Shown here: piece by piece, positions 37,800 through 48,619 of the stretch
How the letters are laid out: each line of letters begins with the position of its first letter
Position numbering within the stretch: position 1 is the stretch's first letter
NCBI GenBank assembly: GCA_032716605.1
Contig: CM064501.1
Coordinates: 21,914,358-21,978,357 of the forward strand
Length of the DNA: 64,000 nucleotides
From: Paralithodes platypus
Lineage: Eukaryota; Arthropoda; Malacostraca; Decapoda; Lithodidae
Reading direction: 5' to 3'
Program-made: the position numbers and the translations under genes
The notes under the pieces: model-generated
The model's input: only the letters and a program-made list of their open reading frames with translations
What the model was told of the DNA's origin: nothing
The model's database searches: none

Positions 37800-38174
37800 A
37801 GCGTTCATTTGAAAAATTTTAAGTTTCGAAATTGTGTGTAGGCTATGTGTGTGTTTGATTAAAACAATACAATTTCTTAATTTGAAGGCTTAACTGTTTC
37901 GATATTATAGGCTACGTATGTGTGTGTTGGATTAGATTTGAATATCTCAATTTGAAGACTTAGTTGTTTCGAAATTGTTTGTACGTGTGTGTGTGTGATT
38001 AGAACAATAAAATGTCTTGATTTGAAGGTTTAACTGTTTCGAAATTATACGTAGGGCCTATATGTGTGTTGGATTAGAAGATTTGAGTATCTCAATTTGA
38101 AGACAGTTGTTTCGAAATTGTTTGTACGTGTGTGTGTGTGTGATTAGAACAATAACATGTCTTGATTTGAAGGT
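37800..38174 (+). repeat. GT-rich tandem repeats, ~170-bp period (part 1)
   Basis: Alternating units contain GTTTCGAAATT and a GTGTGTGTG run followed by GATTAGAACAATA. Two sub-units of ~85-90 bp alternate, giving a ~170-bp higher-order period. The array is cut by a MITE and continues at 38806. Confidence 0.8.
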
Positions 38175-38178
38175 TTAA

Positions 38179-38801
38179 CCTCTGAAGTGCGCATGGGGGT
38201 AATTAGACACCTCTCCCTGTGCGCATGTATTTGAGGTGCTTCCGTCACTAATATATTCAATGTACCATTAATAGCATTAATACTTATCCATATGCGCCTA
38301 TTATGGGTTAATTATAAAGGTATTAACCTGAAACAACAATAAAACGAGTGAAAACAGCGTTTGGATGGTCAAAATCGGAGATATAGCCCGCGAGTTGTAT
38401 AATGTATGGGTGAGGCAAGCTGCTTTCCCGCCAATTTCCCCCAAGGCCACTGAGACACAGTCGATCGATACTCTCTCTCTCTCTTGCATTCACTTGCTAT
38501 CAGTGATGACCACACCCTGCAACCGGATTTCTAATGTTAGCACGAAAATATACCTCAGAATAAGGGAATAACAGGGAAAATAGGTGATAACTGAAGGAGA
38601 GGAGGAAAGTGGGGAAGGAGGGGAGGTAGAGGACTGAGATTTTGCATGGCCCAGGGGCCAAAAAAAATAAAAAAATAAAAAATAAAAATAAAAAATATAT
38701 TTTTTTCGATGTCAAAAGTTGATTTTTTTTTTCTCTGACTCTTAAGAGTCTCCCCGCAGTCCGCCGGGGGAACTCTTAAGAGTATCCCCGCAGTTCCCAG
38801 G
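38179..38801. mobile_element. TTAA-flanked MITE, family C
   Basis: A 623-bp insert between TTAA at 38175-38178 and 38802-38805 interrupts the tandem array in mid-unit (GAAGGTTTAAC continues as TTAACTGTTTCG). The ends are CCTCTGAAGTGCG on the left and the reverse complement of CCTGGGAACTGCG on the right. An A-rich run (38656-38705) and two CTCTTAAGAGT motifs lie near the right end. No ORF of note. Confidence 0.8.
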
Positions 38802-38805
38802 TTAA

Positions 38806-39190
38806 CTGTTTCGAAATTATACGTAGGGCCTATATGTGTTGGATTAGAAGATTTGAATATCTCAATTTGAAGACTTAGTTGTTTCGAAATTGTTTGTACG
38901 TGTGTGTGTGTGATTAGAACAATAAAATGTCTTGATTTGAAGGTTTAACTGTTTCGAAATTATACGTAGGGCCTATATGTGTGTTGGATTAGAAGATTTG
39001 AATATCTCAATTTGAAGACTTAGTTGTTTCGAAATTGTTTGTACGTGTGTGTGTGTGTGATTAGAACAATAACATGTTTTAATAATTTATGAAGGTTTAA
39101 CTGTTTCGAAATTTTGCGTTTGTGTGTGTTTGATTAGAACAATTGATTGTTTTCAATTTTAAGACTAACGGTTTCGAAATTGTGCGTATG
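38806..39190 (+). repeat. GT-rich tandem repeats, ~170-bp period (part 2)
   Basis: This is the continuation of the array at 37800-38174. At least two further higher-order units with the GTTTCGAAATT and GTACGTGTGTG blocks decay toward 39190, just before the PHD/FLYWCH ORF. Confidence 0.8.
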
Positions 39191-39254
39191 TGTGTCACTG
39201 TATGTGTAGGCTTATATAAGCTGGACATTGTTTTGAGTTATTAGCATAACGACA

Positions 39255-39917
39255 ATGGACAACAACTGCTGCAAGTGTGAAAGACCTGTCCGTCCTCTCC
39301 AACATGCAGTGGAATGTGATGGCTGCAATAGGTGGCAACATAGGACTTGCAGTATCAACATATCCCAAGCTGACTACAGGAAAGCTGTGCGTGAGCAAAT
39401 GAACATCATCTGGTTCTGTGAATCCTGTTCAACTTCCTTGCAGAATATGCCAACTACGGAGTTAGAAAATGTACGTCAAGACTCTCCACCTGCTAATCGT
39501 TTCAACTCCACAGCAACTTCCAATTTCAACTCCACTATGCAATTCAACTTATCTAAGATATCCGACGACCAACAGGAATGTCCAGATATGGCCCAACTGC
39601 CCAACAATGCTGCGCTACCCTTCGAAGAGCCCCAAGTCTTTGAGGAATCTAACCTTGAAAATACTATACCTGTTCCTGACATTGGAAGTGGCAGTGAGGA
39701 AGAGACGTCAAATTTTGTTGCGGTGCCCAATGCTTCTAAACGAAATAGTGCACTCCTAGTGGAAAGGGGCTACACATATCATAAGGATGGGAAAATGAAA
39801 AAAAAAGGACAACAAAGATGGAGGTGCACAGTACGGAATAAAGATACCAGATGCCTAGGATCCGTGATGCAGACTGGGACACTTTTCAGCCGAGAACTTA
39901 AATTAATACAAATATGA
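39255..39917 (+). CDS. PHD-finger plus FLYWCH-finger protein carried by the MULE-like element
   Basis: A 220-codon ORF starts at an ATG (MDNNCCKCERPV). Residues ~5-56 have the spacing of a PHD-type zinc finger (CxxC, CxxC, Hx2C, then a final CESC). Residues ~60-160 are an acidic, Ser/Asn-rich linker. Residues ~170-212 match a FLYWCH finger (a GYTY... start, a WRC, then Cys). Such fingers bind DNA or chromatin and are common in MULE transposase proteins, but here the frame stops before any catalytic domain. It may be the N-terminal exon of a lost transposase or a captured host fragment. It is unbroken, unlike most ORFs in the window. No promoter could be identified. Confidence 0.7.
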   Translation: MDNNCCKCERPVRPLQHAVECDGCNRWQHRTCSINISQADYRKAVREQMNIIWFCESCSTSLQNMPTTELENVRQDSPPANRFNSTATSNFNSTMQFNLSKISDDQQECPDMAQLPNNAALPFEEPQVFEESNLENTIPVPDIGSGSEEETSNFVAVPNASKRNSALLVERGYTYHKDGKMKKKGQQRWRCTVRNKDTRCLGSVMQTGTLFSRELKLIQI

Positions 39918-39973
39918 ACTACGAACTGTAAACAATGTATATGAAAACAGATAGGCCCTATCTACGAAATGAA

Positions 39974-40461
39974 TTAACCCATAACTAGCGGCGCGCAACA
40001 TAAGTCGAGTTAAATAAAGCTGGACTATGTGGCGGCGCTCGACATAACTCGAGTGGCAATTTCAGCACGTAATGTGGCTGAGAGAGAGAGACAAGTGGTG
40101 GCAGGAGACTAGCGAGCGTATGACTGCTCCAGACCACCGCGGCGAACCTACTGACACAAATCTCAGCTCCCTCCTCCCTCTCTCACTCGCTACATACTCA
40201 ATTATGTACCGAAAGTACCGAATTACCTGCTTTTTGCACTCGCGTTGCACGGTTATTGCAAGAAAACTATCCATCATACAAGGATCGTTATGGTGTCATT
40301 CGAAAGCTCTGTTTATGCCCTTTCAGGGATAGGTACTTGTTTTACGTTCTGGGTCTTATTTAGGCATGAAAATGATCACGTAAACAGCCCTATTTTGGCT
40401 AAAAACACCCCGCTGGGCGGTACACATAAATAAACCGCATAGGCCGCTCATAAGGTGTTAA
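39974..40461 (+). mobile_element. TTAA MITE family A, copy inside the MULE-like element
   Basis: It starts TTAACCCATAACTAGCGGCG and ends with the reverse complement of TTAACACCTTATGAGCGGCC. It is intact and close to the other copies. Confidence 0.88.
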
Positions 40462-40687
40462 AAGCCTGATAAATATAACCCATTTTCAATATATCTGTAA
40501 ATATATAATAACTATTAGCTAATATCTATTAAACAAGAATATTATATATAATCAACAAATACAATTGAAAAAACACTATACAAATATAATACAAATAAAA
40601 AACATTTCGACGGAGGTTCGACGGTACCGTCGAACCGTCCAATTAGCGCCGTCGAAGTGGCACACCGTCAAAACGTCCTGTATTCCC

Positions 40688-40904
40688 TAGAAGAGGGGTA
40701 AGGAAGGAATGGTCCTCCAGGGCTATTGGTGTAAATAGCCGGCTGGAGAAGTATTGCAAGGCAAATACTATTCCATTCCTGGATAACTGGTCCCTCTTTT
40801 ATGGTAAGGATGAACTGTATGCCCAGGATGGAGTACATCTCTCTCGACTAGGAGTTTCGACCTTGGCCAGCTCACTCGACAAGATTGTTGCGGGGTTTCG
40901 TTAA
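40688..40904 (+). pseudogene. CR1 ORF1, end of the SGNH domain
   Basis: After the insertion the frame resumes with REEG/VRKEWSSRAIG-type sequence and carries DGVHLSRLG, whose Asp (40827) and His (40836) complete the SGNH catalytic set. It ends at TAA 40902-40904. ORF2 begins about 108 bp downstream. The fit of both halves to one domain is the evidence that 37560-40687 is an insertion. Confidence 0.82.
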
Positions 40905-41012
40905 AAAAAACCTGGGTGTGTAAGTAAAATACTGTCTCCATATGGAGCAGGTACTTCATGTGACAAACCAGTTAGTAAAATAGAAATAATCAGTCAAGAT
41001 AGTGCGGATATA

Positions 41013-43965
41013 GTGATGTGTAATAGTAGTATCGATAACACTACACATGTAACTGATAGTAAAGATGAGAATACTGATAGAGTAGAATTTCCGTCTAGAA
41101 CTAGTAGTTCAACAGGAAATAATAAGTTAGCTAAACACAATAGAAAATTAGTTGCAAATAAAAGTAATAGGTTGAGGGTACATTATAAAAATTGTAGGAG
41201 TTTATGTAACAAAATAAACGAACTTAGAGCACTCGTTAGCACAGAAAATATAGACATAATAGCGCTAACTGAAACGTGGATTAATACAGAATCTAGGCAT
41301 TTTTTAGCAGAATTTGATATTCCAGGATATAGTTTGTTTAAATATGACCAAACAAGTAGGAGGGGCGGGGGTATAGCAGTGTTTGTCAGGAGTACATTAA
41401 AAAGCTGTATTAAATCAGGTATTAGACTAAATAATGATAATGAAAGTGTTTTGGGTAGAGGTTAACGAAGGTAGTGAGACCATAGTTATTGGAGTTATAT
41501 ATAGACCGCCTAATATGAGTAGAAATGGCGGAACATCGTTATGGGAGGAAATTAAAATAGCATCAAGGTTTAGCAATGTGTGCATTATGGGGGATTTTAA
41601 TTTTCCGAACATTGATTGGCAGCACCAAATAGGCGACTCCGATTCAGTAGAGTTTATTGAGGTAGTACAAGATAGTTTCTTTATTTCAATTCATAGATAC
41701 GCCGACTAGAGGTATTAATATTCTTGATTTAGTTTTCAGTAACAATGAACATATGATAAATAATGTAGAGATTGGTGACCACCTAGGAAATAGCGATCAT
41801 AAATCTATTTATTTTAATATACGATGGACAGGGAATGCTAAAGAGAATACGACACTTATCCCAGATTTCAGAAAAGACGATTATGGTGGGCTAAGAAGAG
41901 ACTTAAGGGTGGACCCTATTGTTAAGCAATTAAGTCAGGATATGCCAGAGTTAAACTTGCCACCTACATATAACCAGTTTATTGATTCACTCCACAATGC
42001 TCAAAATAAATATATCCCTAAAAGAAGATTTAGATCGACGCAGAACCAACCAAAATGGATGACTAATAAGCTAATAGATCTTATAGGAAAAAATAAAGGA
42101 ATATATCGAAAAATAAAGAAAGGTGAAAATCATTTACATATATACTATCAGACTCTATCAAGACAGGTCAAAAAGGAAATCAGGAAAGCAAAAAAAAATT
42201 ATGAAATAAGGATAGCCAGTGACTCAAAAAATAACCCTAAAGCTTTTTACCAACTATATAAATCTAAAGTTAGAGATGTAATAGGCCCCCTAAAAACTTC
42301 AATAGGAGAAATAACAGAAAATTATTTAGAAATGTGCAGTACATTAAATAGTCAGTTTCTTTCCGTTTTCACTAATGAAAATTTGGCACAGATTCCAGAA
42401 GTCAATATGGTATATAGTGATAGTATAGAAAATAATTTATGTTAAGTACAGTTAGTATAAGTAGAAATTATGTGCTTAAGGAAATTGACAGACTGAAACC
42501 TCAAAAATCGCCTGGTCCTGACGAGGTATATGCTAGAGTATTAAAAGAATGCAGAGACGAGTTAAGTAGCCCATTAGCATTTTTATTTAACAAGTCATTA
42601 GAAACAGGTTTAGTTCCAGAAGCTTGGAAGCTTGCAAATGTAGTTCCGATCTTCAAAAAAGGTGATAAATCGATAGCATCCAATTACCGTCCCATTAGTC
42701 TCACATCAATCATAGGAAAGTTGCTAGAGTCCATTATTGCTAGGAAAATTAGAAGCCACTTAGTAAAATTTAACTTAATAAATTATTCTCAGCATGGATT
42801 CACTCAGGGACGTTCTTGCCTTACTAATTTGCTTAGCTTTTTCTCAGAGGTATATGAAGCAGTAGATAGTGACAAGTCATATGATATTATATATTTAGAT
42901 TTCAGTAAAGCTTTCGACAGAGTCCCTCATGAGAAATTGATGAGAAAGGTTGAGGCACATGGAATAGGAGGGGCGTTGTTGGGATGGATTAGGTCATGGC
43001 TAATTGGTAGGAAACAGAGAGTCAGCATAAATGATACCAAGTCAGAGAGGGGAGCAGTCAAAAGTGGTGTCCCCCAGGGATCGGTATTAGGTACCCTGTT
43101 GTTTCTTATATACATAAATGACCTAGATTTAGGTATAACTAGTAGGATAAGTAAATTCGCAGACGATACTAAAATGGGGAGATCAATTGATTCAGATAGC
43201 GATATAAAGTGCCTCCAAAGGGATCTAGATACCTTACATGAATGGTCAGTAAATTGGCAGATGAAGTTTAACATTGACAAATGCAAGGTATTAAAGATAG
43301 GGAAGATGCAAACAAATGTTAAATATAAACTAGCTAATTTAGAATTAGAAAATTCAGACTGCGAGAAAGATCTAGGTGTGTTTGTTAGCAATGATTTGAA
43401 GCCTAGAAAACAGTGTATAAGTGTTCGTAATAAGGCAAACAGGATTCTCGGGTTCATCTCTTGGAGTGTGAGTAACAGAACTGCTGATGTTATCTTAAAA
43501 CTTTACTTGTCATTAGTGAGACCCCATATGGATTATGCTGTCCAATTTTGGTGTCCTTATTACAGAATGGACATAGATTCATTGGAGAGAGTTCAGCGTA
43601 GAATGACAAAAATGATCCATAATATTAGAAATTTTCCGTATGAAGAAAGGTTGAAGAAATTAGGTTTACATTCGTTAGAGAGACGCAGAGTTAGAGGGGA
43701 TATGATAGAGGTGTTCAAGTGGGTTAGTGGGATTAACAAAGGGGACATGACAAATTAACTAAAGCTCAGTGATAGCGAAAGAACTCGTACCAATGGTTTC
43801 AAATTAGATAAATTTCGTTTCAGAAAAGATATAGGCAAATATTGGTTTGGTAACAGAGTTGTAGATGGGTGGAATAGGCTACCAAGTGATATAGTGGGAT
43901 CAAGAATGATAGGGAGCTTTAAGATAAAATTGGATAAGCATATGGACGAGAAGGGTTGGGTGTGA
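41013..43965 (+). pseudogene. CR1 ORF2: endonuclease and reverse transcriptase, broken
   Basis: The N-terminal ~100 residues are basic and lead into an APE-type endonuclease with LTETW (41267), GDFN (41589) and SDHK (41792). The reverse transcriptase follows, with SPGPDEV, NYRPISL, a QHGFTQGRSC block, LDFSKAFDRV, the catalytic FADD at 43156-43167 and a C-terminal SLERRRVRGDM region. The frame shifts near 41450, 41690 and 42440. A TAA at 43756-43758 interrupts the C-terminus, which resumes in frame to a TGA ending at 43965. The endonuclease nicks target DNA and the RT copies the RNA there. A CR1-clade assignment agrees with the esterase ORF1 and the octamer tail. Confidence 0.88.
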
Positions 43966-44181
43966 AGGGGGATCAGCCGGGTTGGGCCAATCAGCGCTCT
44001 GCAGACCCCCGTAATCCTGCGTTAATCTCTAACCGTTTTGGTAAGATGATCCTCAGGGTATTAGAGTATTGAGCCTATAATTGGGCTTTGTAATTGGGGT
44101 TGTGTGGGACAGGGATCTGCCTTGCTTGGGCCAATCGGCTTTCTGCAGACTCCCATTGTCTTATGTTCTTATGTTCTTATA
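43966..44181 (+). repeat. CR1 3' untranslated tail with TTCTTATG octamers
   Basis: Two related copies of a GGGTTG-TGTG...GATC(T/A)G motif lie at 43953 and 44098. They are followed by CTGCAGACTCCCATTGT and two to three TTCTTATG-type octamers. This tail, or its reverse complement, recurs at least six times elsewhere in the window. Confidence 0.8.
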
Positions 44182-44182
44182 A

Positions 44183-44515
44183 GAAAACGGGAGTCTGCAG
44201 AGAGCCGATTGGCCCACACATGGCAGATCCCTCTCACACCCAACCCATCTCGTCCTATCATATTTAATGTTGAAGCTCTATTGTTATTCATCCCACTATA
44301 GCACTCGGTAGCCTATTTCACATATCTACAACTATTACCAAACGAATAGAGGCAGATCCCTTACACAGTTAACCTCTTTCTCGTTCTTGTTTGTTTGCAT
44401 ACCTGTACAAATTAGGCAAATCCCTTACACCTGCAACCAATATGAAAATGGGAGTCAGCAGAGCCAAGTGGCCCACACGAGGCAGATCCCTTTCACACCT
44501 AATTCATCTCATAAG
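44183..44515 (-). repeat. two or three 5'-truncated CR1 3' fragments, reversed
   Basis: The first (44183-44256) is the reverse complement of the tail and abuts the complete CR1 tail at its octamers, so two LINEs meet tail to tail. 44298-44420 is the reverse complement of the last coding stretch (the VVDxWNRLP region) plus tail. 44440-44515 is another tail. Repeated tail targeting or insertion into pre-existing tails explains the cluster. Confidence 0.7.
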
Positions 44516-44521
44516 CTTTAT

Positions 44522-44825
44522 ATTTAATAGGGCCCCTTCATCATTGACGACTTCGCCTATTTACATTAATAGTCTCCATTCAACATTCTGCGCCAGCAAT
44601 TTGAATAACCCGCACGGAAGATCATGGAGTACTTATCATAAGTGCACGCCTAATTCCCTTATGGGATCGTCATTTTGATTGGGTACCCTACAGAAAAAAA
44701 CTCTGTAAAAAAGAAAAAAGAAAAGATAATTTAATATCTGTTATCATATGACTTGCCATATACGTGGATTTCTCATGCTTTGCTTCCCTGATACCAGGCC
44801 CCCTAGCGGCCTTCTTCGTTCTTCC
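44522..44825 (+). repeat. DIRS left inverted terminal repeat
   Basis: It starts ATTTAATAGGGCCCC and is the reverse complement of 55897-56199 with few differences. Shared landmarks are TGGGTACCCTACAGAAAA, GATAATTTAATATCTGTTAT and CCAGGCCCCCTAGCGGCC. Confidence 0.9.
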
Positions 44826-46080
44826 TTCTTCCCCGTCCCTTCCGATCACAGGGCTCGCCCCGTGACCGCTTCATTCGACGTTCGCAGAGCTTCTAGGGAG
44901 TCCTTACTCATTTGTATATATCTGTGTTGCAGTAACAAGGTTTAGATTAGCTAGCACGGCTGCCAGATTGGTCGGTCCGCAGGAAGAGTGTGTTAAAATA
45001 GGGTACCATTGTCACAGGCGTCCAGGAGTCCCGGATGGGTGGACCGCGTGTGTTGTTTTATTTGTGTATGACGCCTTAGCTGTTGTGTTTACTTAGCTAG
45101 AAGGTGACCATGCTACAAGGCATGATACAGACTGTCAATATTGAGGATAGTACCGGTACATGCCACTTTCTACAATTATTAGCAAATGCTCTGGTTTAAG
45201 GGTGTCTGCACATGGTGCTCCACCTTCCAGGGTTCGTGTTTTGCTTAGGCCACTTGTTGGGGGCCTCCCTCTACATGGTGTGGCTGCGGGTTCTGGAGCG
45301 TCTTCGGCTGGGATGTGTTCGGGTCACGTGGTCGTCATAATTAGGGGTCTCCATCATAGGTTACAGGTAATTTAGGTGTCTAAATTTTTCTGTTGTTATT
45401 GATTACGCATGTTTTCCCCCTGTGTTGGTTCGGGCATGCGAGCTCGAACCTTTGGGGCTTGGGAGACGTCCCTATATGTTATGATGCATGTTATTTATGT
45501 GTGTGGGACTGCAGGAAAAGGGCTGTGCCATCCCTGTTTCCCGTCAGTTTTTGTCTGTTCCGGCGGCCCCATGCGGTGGGTCCATGTAGTCCGCCTCTGG
45601 CGGATAGGAACATTCAGAAGATCCCGGCGTGGTTTGGCTGAACCACACTCTCCCGGCGGAATTGCATTCCTACCAGGGCTACCATCTCGGCTCGCCGAGT
45701 GAACTCACCCTGTCTGGCCTAGTGACACGTAACGATTTCATCGCCCGCGGCGACATCAGGCATGTGTTCACTACATGATATATTAGTTTTGCAAACTGGT
45801 TCGATACAGTCACAACTTAATAAGGTCAAGGGACCTGTGATGCTTGTCACAGGTAAGTTTGTGAGAAACTCAGCTAGACAGATCCAGCGGAAGGTTAGAA
45901 TAGTGGTGCACTTTTCACTAAGTTTCCGGCGGATATAAGATAGGATGTATAATACCTCGCAGGTTATCCTTATGAGCATTGATTCCTGGAAATTTTCTTT
46001 CCAGGCCCCCAAGCTACTTCTCCGGCGGAGTTGGCCATCGGATCCCGGCGGAGGAGGGGACCGTCTCTTTGAACGGCACT
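44826..46080 (+). other. DIRS leader region
   Basis: About 1.25 kb lies between the left repeat and the first gag ATG. Only short unconserved ORFs are present. CCGGCGG-type motifs begin here (45559, 45650, 46021, 46042) and continue through the coding region. No recognisable promoter element was found. Confidence 0.6.
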
Positions 46081-48484
46081 ATGCCTAGATTTGATCTTTG
46101 CGCTACACCCACTTGTTCCCTCTTACCAGTGTTTGCTCATACTTTTTGCACTAAATGTGTCAAGTGCCTCGATCGCTCACGCGGCGTGTGGTTGTCGAAA
46201 AAGTGCGCCGTTTGTTCAGATTTAAAGTCCGCCTTGTTAGCTAAAACAGACCTTTCATGTTTGGCGGCTCTGCATGAAGTTAAAGCGACATTCAATACGT
46301 ACGCTAAGGATGTTGCCCATAAGGCCCTCCAGTGTGATGACGAGGTCCTATGGGAAAAGCTTATTATAAAGTCACCTTTAGTAAAACCCGGTCCCTCTAA
46401 AGCGGTCAGACCTAAGGTCAAAACTAAAGCCATAAGCAAAGAATTTGTCAATAGTAGTAGTGAGAGCGACGTCACGGAGGTCCCCTCCTCGGCCAGTGCC
46501 ACGCGGCATAAGTCGAGGTCCAGGTCGAAGTCCCCACGGCAACGCTTTCACCACTCTACCTCGGACTCTTCGAGGTCGCACAAACGCTGAAGAGAAGAGT
46601 ATACCTCTTCAAGCAGCCAGCGGGAGACCCCCAACTGTCACCACCCACACCTCCCTCTGACACTCAGACACCCACTACTACACTACTAGTGAGGAACATT
46701 CTAGGCATGTAACTTCTGATTTAACGTTTGCAATACCAAAATTATCTCTAGTTCCCCGAGGTGTGAGATCAACAGGCCATAGTAGGGTACTGGCCGATCA
46801 ATTTAAGGGTCGTCCGGCGGGGGCACAAATTATCTCTCCGATGGATCAGGACCCCCAGCCCTTGGCGGCAGGAGGTTACTGGCGGCATCCAGAACCATCA
46901 CTCAATGTCATTCTAGAACAGACTGAGGATGGCAACACTAACGTGTTGCCATCTTCGGTGCCTGATTTGTCTTGGCCCCCTAGGGATCACGAGGACTCTC
47001 AAGAGTTAGCATCACATGAACTCTTGGAGCAGAGTGAGGAGCCGGCGGATCCTATGTTCTCCCCGGCTCCTCAGTCGCTTCCAAGTAATTATTCTGAAGC
47101 TAGTTTAAATTCATCCAAAGATCCCTCACGACAATGGATGACTTCGGACCAGGTAAATGACTTATTACATAAGGTGTTACAGCAGTACCAACTCCCTGCC
47201 TCGTCAGATCAGCCGGTTATTACCTCAACTGCTCCCGCTAGTACTCCTGTGGTGAGACCATTAGATCTTCCGTCAATCGTCATCCCCTACCCCAGTGGTG
47301 GCAACGACCCCAGGTCCTATAGGACCGGCGGCGCTAGCTATGTCCAACCTGAGGGTGATTACTGACGTTCAACCGCCCCCCTTAGACAAGTTACCGGTGA
47401 GGAGAGGCCCTATACCTCTCCTCTATGGTGCTGATTGCTCTTGAGTACCTGTAGTACCAGAGAACCCCCTTATAGCTCAACCTCTGTATCAGGAGACCCT
47501 CCAGTCCCCATAGAATGGTCCATAGCGATCAATAAGAACCGAAAATTTAGGGCTAAAGACGAGACAGGGAGGGTGCTAGATGTTCTAATTAAAGGTGTAC
47601 CTAGTTCCCTTAATCCGGCATATTTTGTGTATTCAGCTGCTCCGGCAGTTCCTGCCGCCGCTTCTGCACGACTTTTTGCTGACTGGTCGAAGGATGATGG
47701 CATCAATGATGTCAAGGCCTTAAAAGCTCTTACGCCGGAGTTGGCTACAACCCCGGCTCTGGACCAAGCTCAGAACCCAGTCCTGCAGATGCGGCGGTTA
47801 GGAGTCGGCCCGTGGGTGGATTGGGAAAAATAGAGGCCCAGGTATTTGCCACTACTATTACATCCAAAAGTGTCAAATCAAATTCCCCAAGAGAATCACA
47901 CTTATTTTTCTCTACCAGTGTCCAAAGCAGAAGGGATATCACCAGCCTTACTAACTTTTCTGGCGGCCCCCAAAGTATCATTGCATGCCTTAGATGACCC
48001 CTTTTCTCCACCACCACCTGGTCACTTGGAGCGAGATTTTAGGTTACGAAATAAAGCTTACCGGATGTTCTCTCAATACTTATTGAGCCATCAAATAGCC
48101 GCCTCTCTAGCACGTACGATCTCTGCCATCACTGACCCCCAAATTCGGAGAACCATTGAGCTGTCTCATAGACTGTCGCTTCAAAATGCCATTCAGTCCC
48201 TAGGCGACATTAGAATCGCGATTTTGGAGGCGGTACGAACTCACCAAGACTTGAGAGTGCATCTGGTAAAGAAGTTGCCGGCGGACATAGGTCGCCGGGT
48301 GACTCTCTCCCTGGTTCTTACGGCCAAACTTCTTAACACTGAAACTTGGAGCTTAGTCTTTAATTTGGTAAGCGGTTGGAAACAGGTTACCTCCCAAGCG
48401 AGGAAGGACCCCCCCAAGAAACCCTTTCATAAATCAAGGGGCAGTCACAAGCAGTACCAACCACATCCTAAACAGTCATCTTGA
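46081..48484 (+). pseudogene. DIRS gag, fragmented
   Basis: The ATG at 46081 starts a Cys-rich N-terminus (CATPTC, CTKCVKC, KKCAVC) resembling a zinc-binding domain. It is followed by a Ser/Arg-rich tail ending at 46590. A frame shift follows. Segments 46763-47365, 47435-47833 and 47846-48484 are all in one frame but separated by stops. The last segment is helical and basic at its end, as expected of a nucleocapsid-like Gag. There is little sequence conservation to known gags, so the assignment rests on position in the DIRS layout. Confidence 0.65.
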
Positions 48485-48619
48485 GACCCCAGACCACCCC
48501 CTCAGCAGGGAGGTCCTCAGTACAAAACCAAACAAGGTAAGCCTCACGGGTATAAGGGTAAGGCCCCATATAAAGGTCATCAGAACACTGCACCAGTCAA
48601 AACTAGTCAAGCGTCCGAT

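Larger units (their letters stand above)
19151..37802 (+). repeat. second copy of the 349-19050 locus
   Basis: Every landmark of the left contig recurs in the same order: LTR start 732 to 19574, LTR end 4580 to 23616, 3' LTR 8263 to 27305, solo LTR 12163 to 31208, right array 17325 to 36354, ORF1 17851 to 36876. The spacing is a constant ~19.04 kb in the middle, drifting by about 200 bp only near the gap. Scattered substitutions in the middle suggest two haplotypes. 19151-22700 is very rich in small indels. Confidence 0.95.
37560..40687. mobile_element. Mutator-like (MULE-type) non-autonomous element inside CR1 ORF1
   Basis: The ends are imperfect inverted repeats of ~35 bp: GGGTCGCAGGACGATTCGAC on the left, and the reverse complement of GGGAATACAGGACGTTTTGA on the right. 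Both are followed by repeated TTCGACG motifs. Inside are a PHD+FLYWCH ORF, GT-rich tandem repeats and two nested TTAA MITEs. FLYWCH fingers occur beside MULE transposases, but no DDE transposase domain is present. I cannot see a clean 8-10 bp target duplication, although CCTAAAAG left and CCTAGAAGA right are similar. Superfamily placement is therefore tentative. Confidence 0.6.
36775..44181 (+). mobile_element. CR1-clade LINE, split by a MULE-like insertion
   Basis: The order is a leader, ORF1 with an SGNH esterase domain, ORF2 with endonuclease and RT, and a 3' tail ending in direct TTCTTATG octamers (44159-44181). Short 3'-terminal direct repeats and an esterase-type ORF1 are CR1-group traits. 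ORF1 is interrupted at 37560-40687. ORF2 has at least three frameshifts and one in-frame stop, so the copy is dead. The exact 5' end is not visible. Confidence 0.82.

Noticed and set aside
39974..40461. Recurrent ORFs of 62, 71 and 86 codons found at eight sites, looking like a small gene family
   Set aside because: They overlap on both strands of the same TTAA MITE. Their recurrence is that of the repeat and no frame is favoured.
45160..45702. ORFs of 70-97 codons in the DIRS leader
   Set aside because: They overlap in different frames, lack any recognisable motif and precede the gag ATG, so there is no support for coding.
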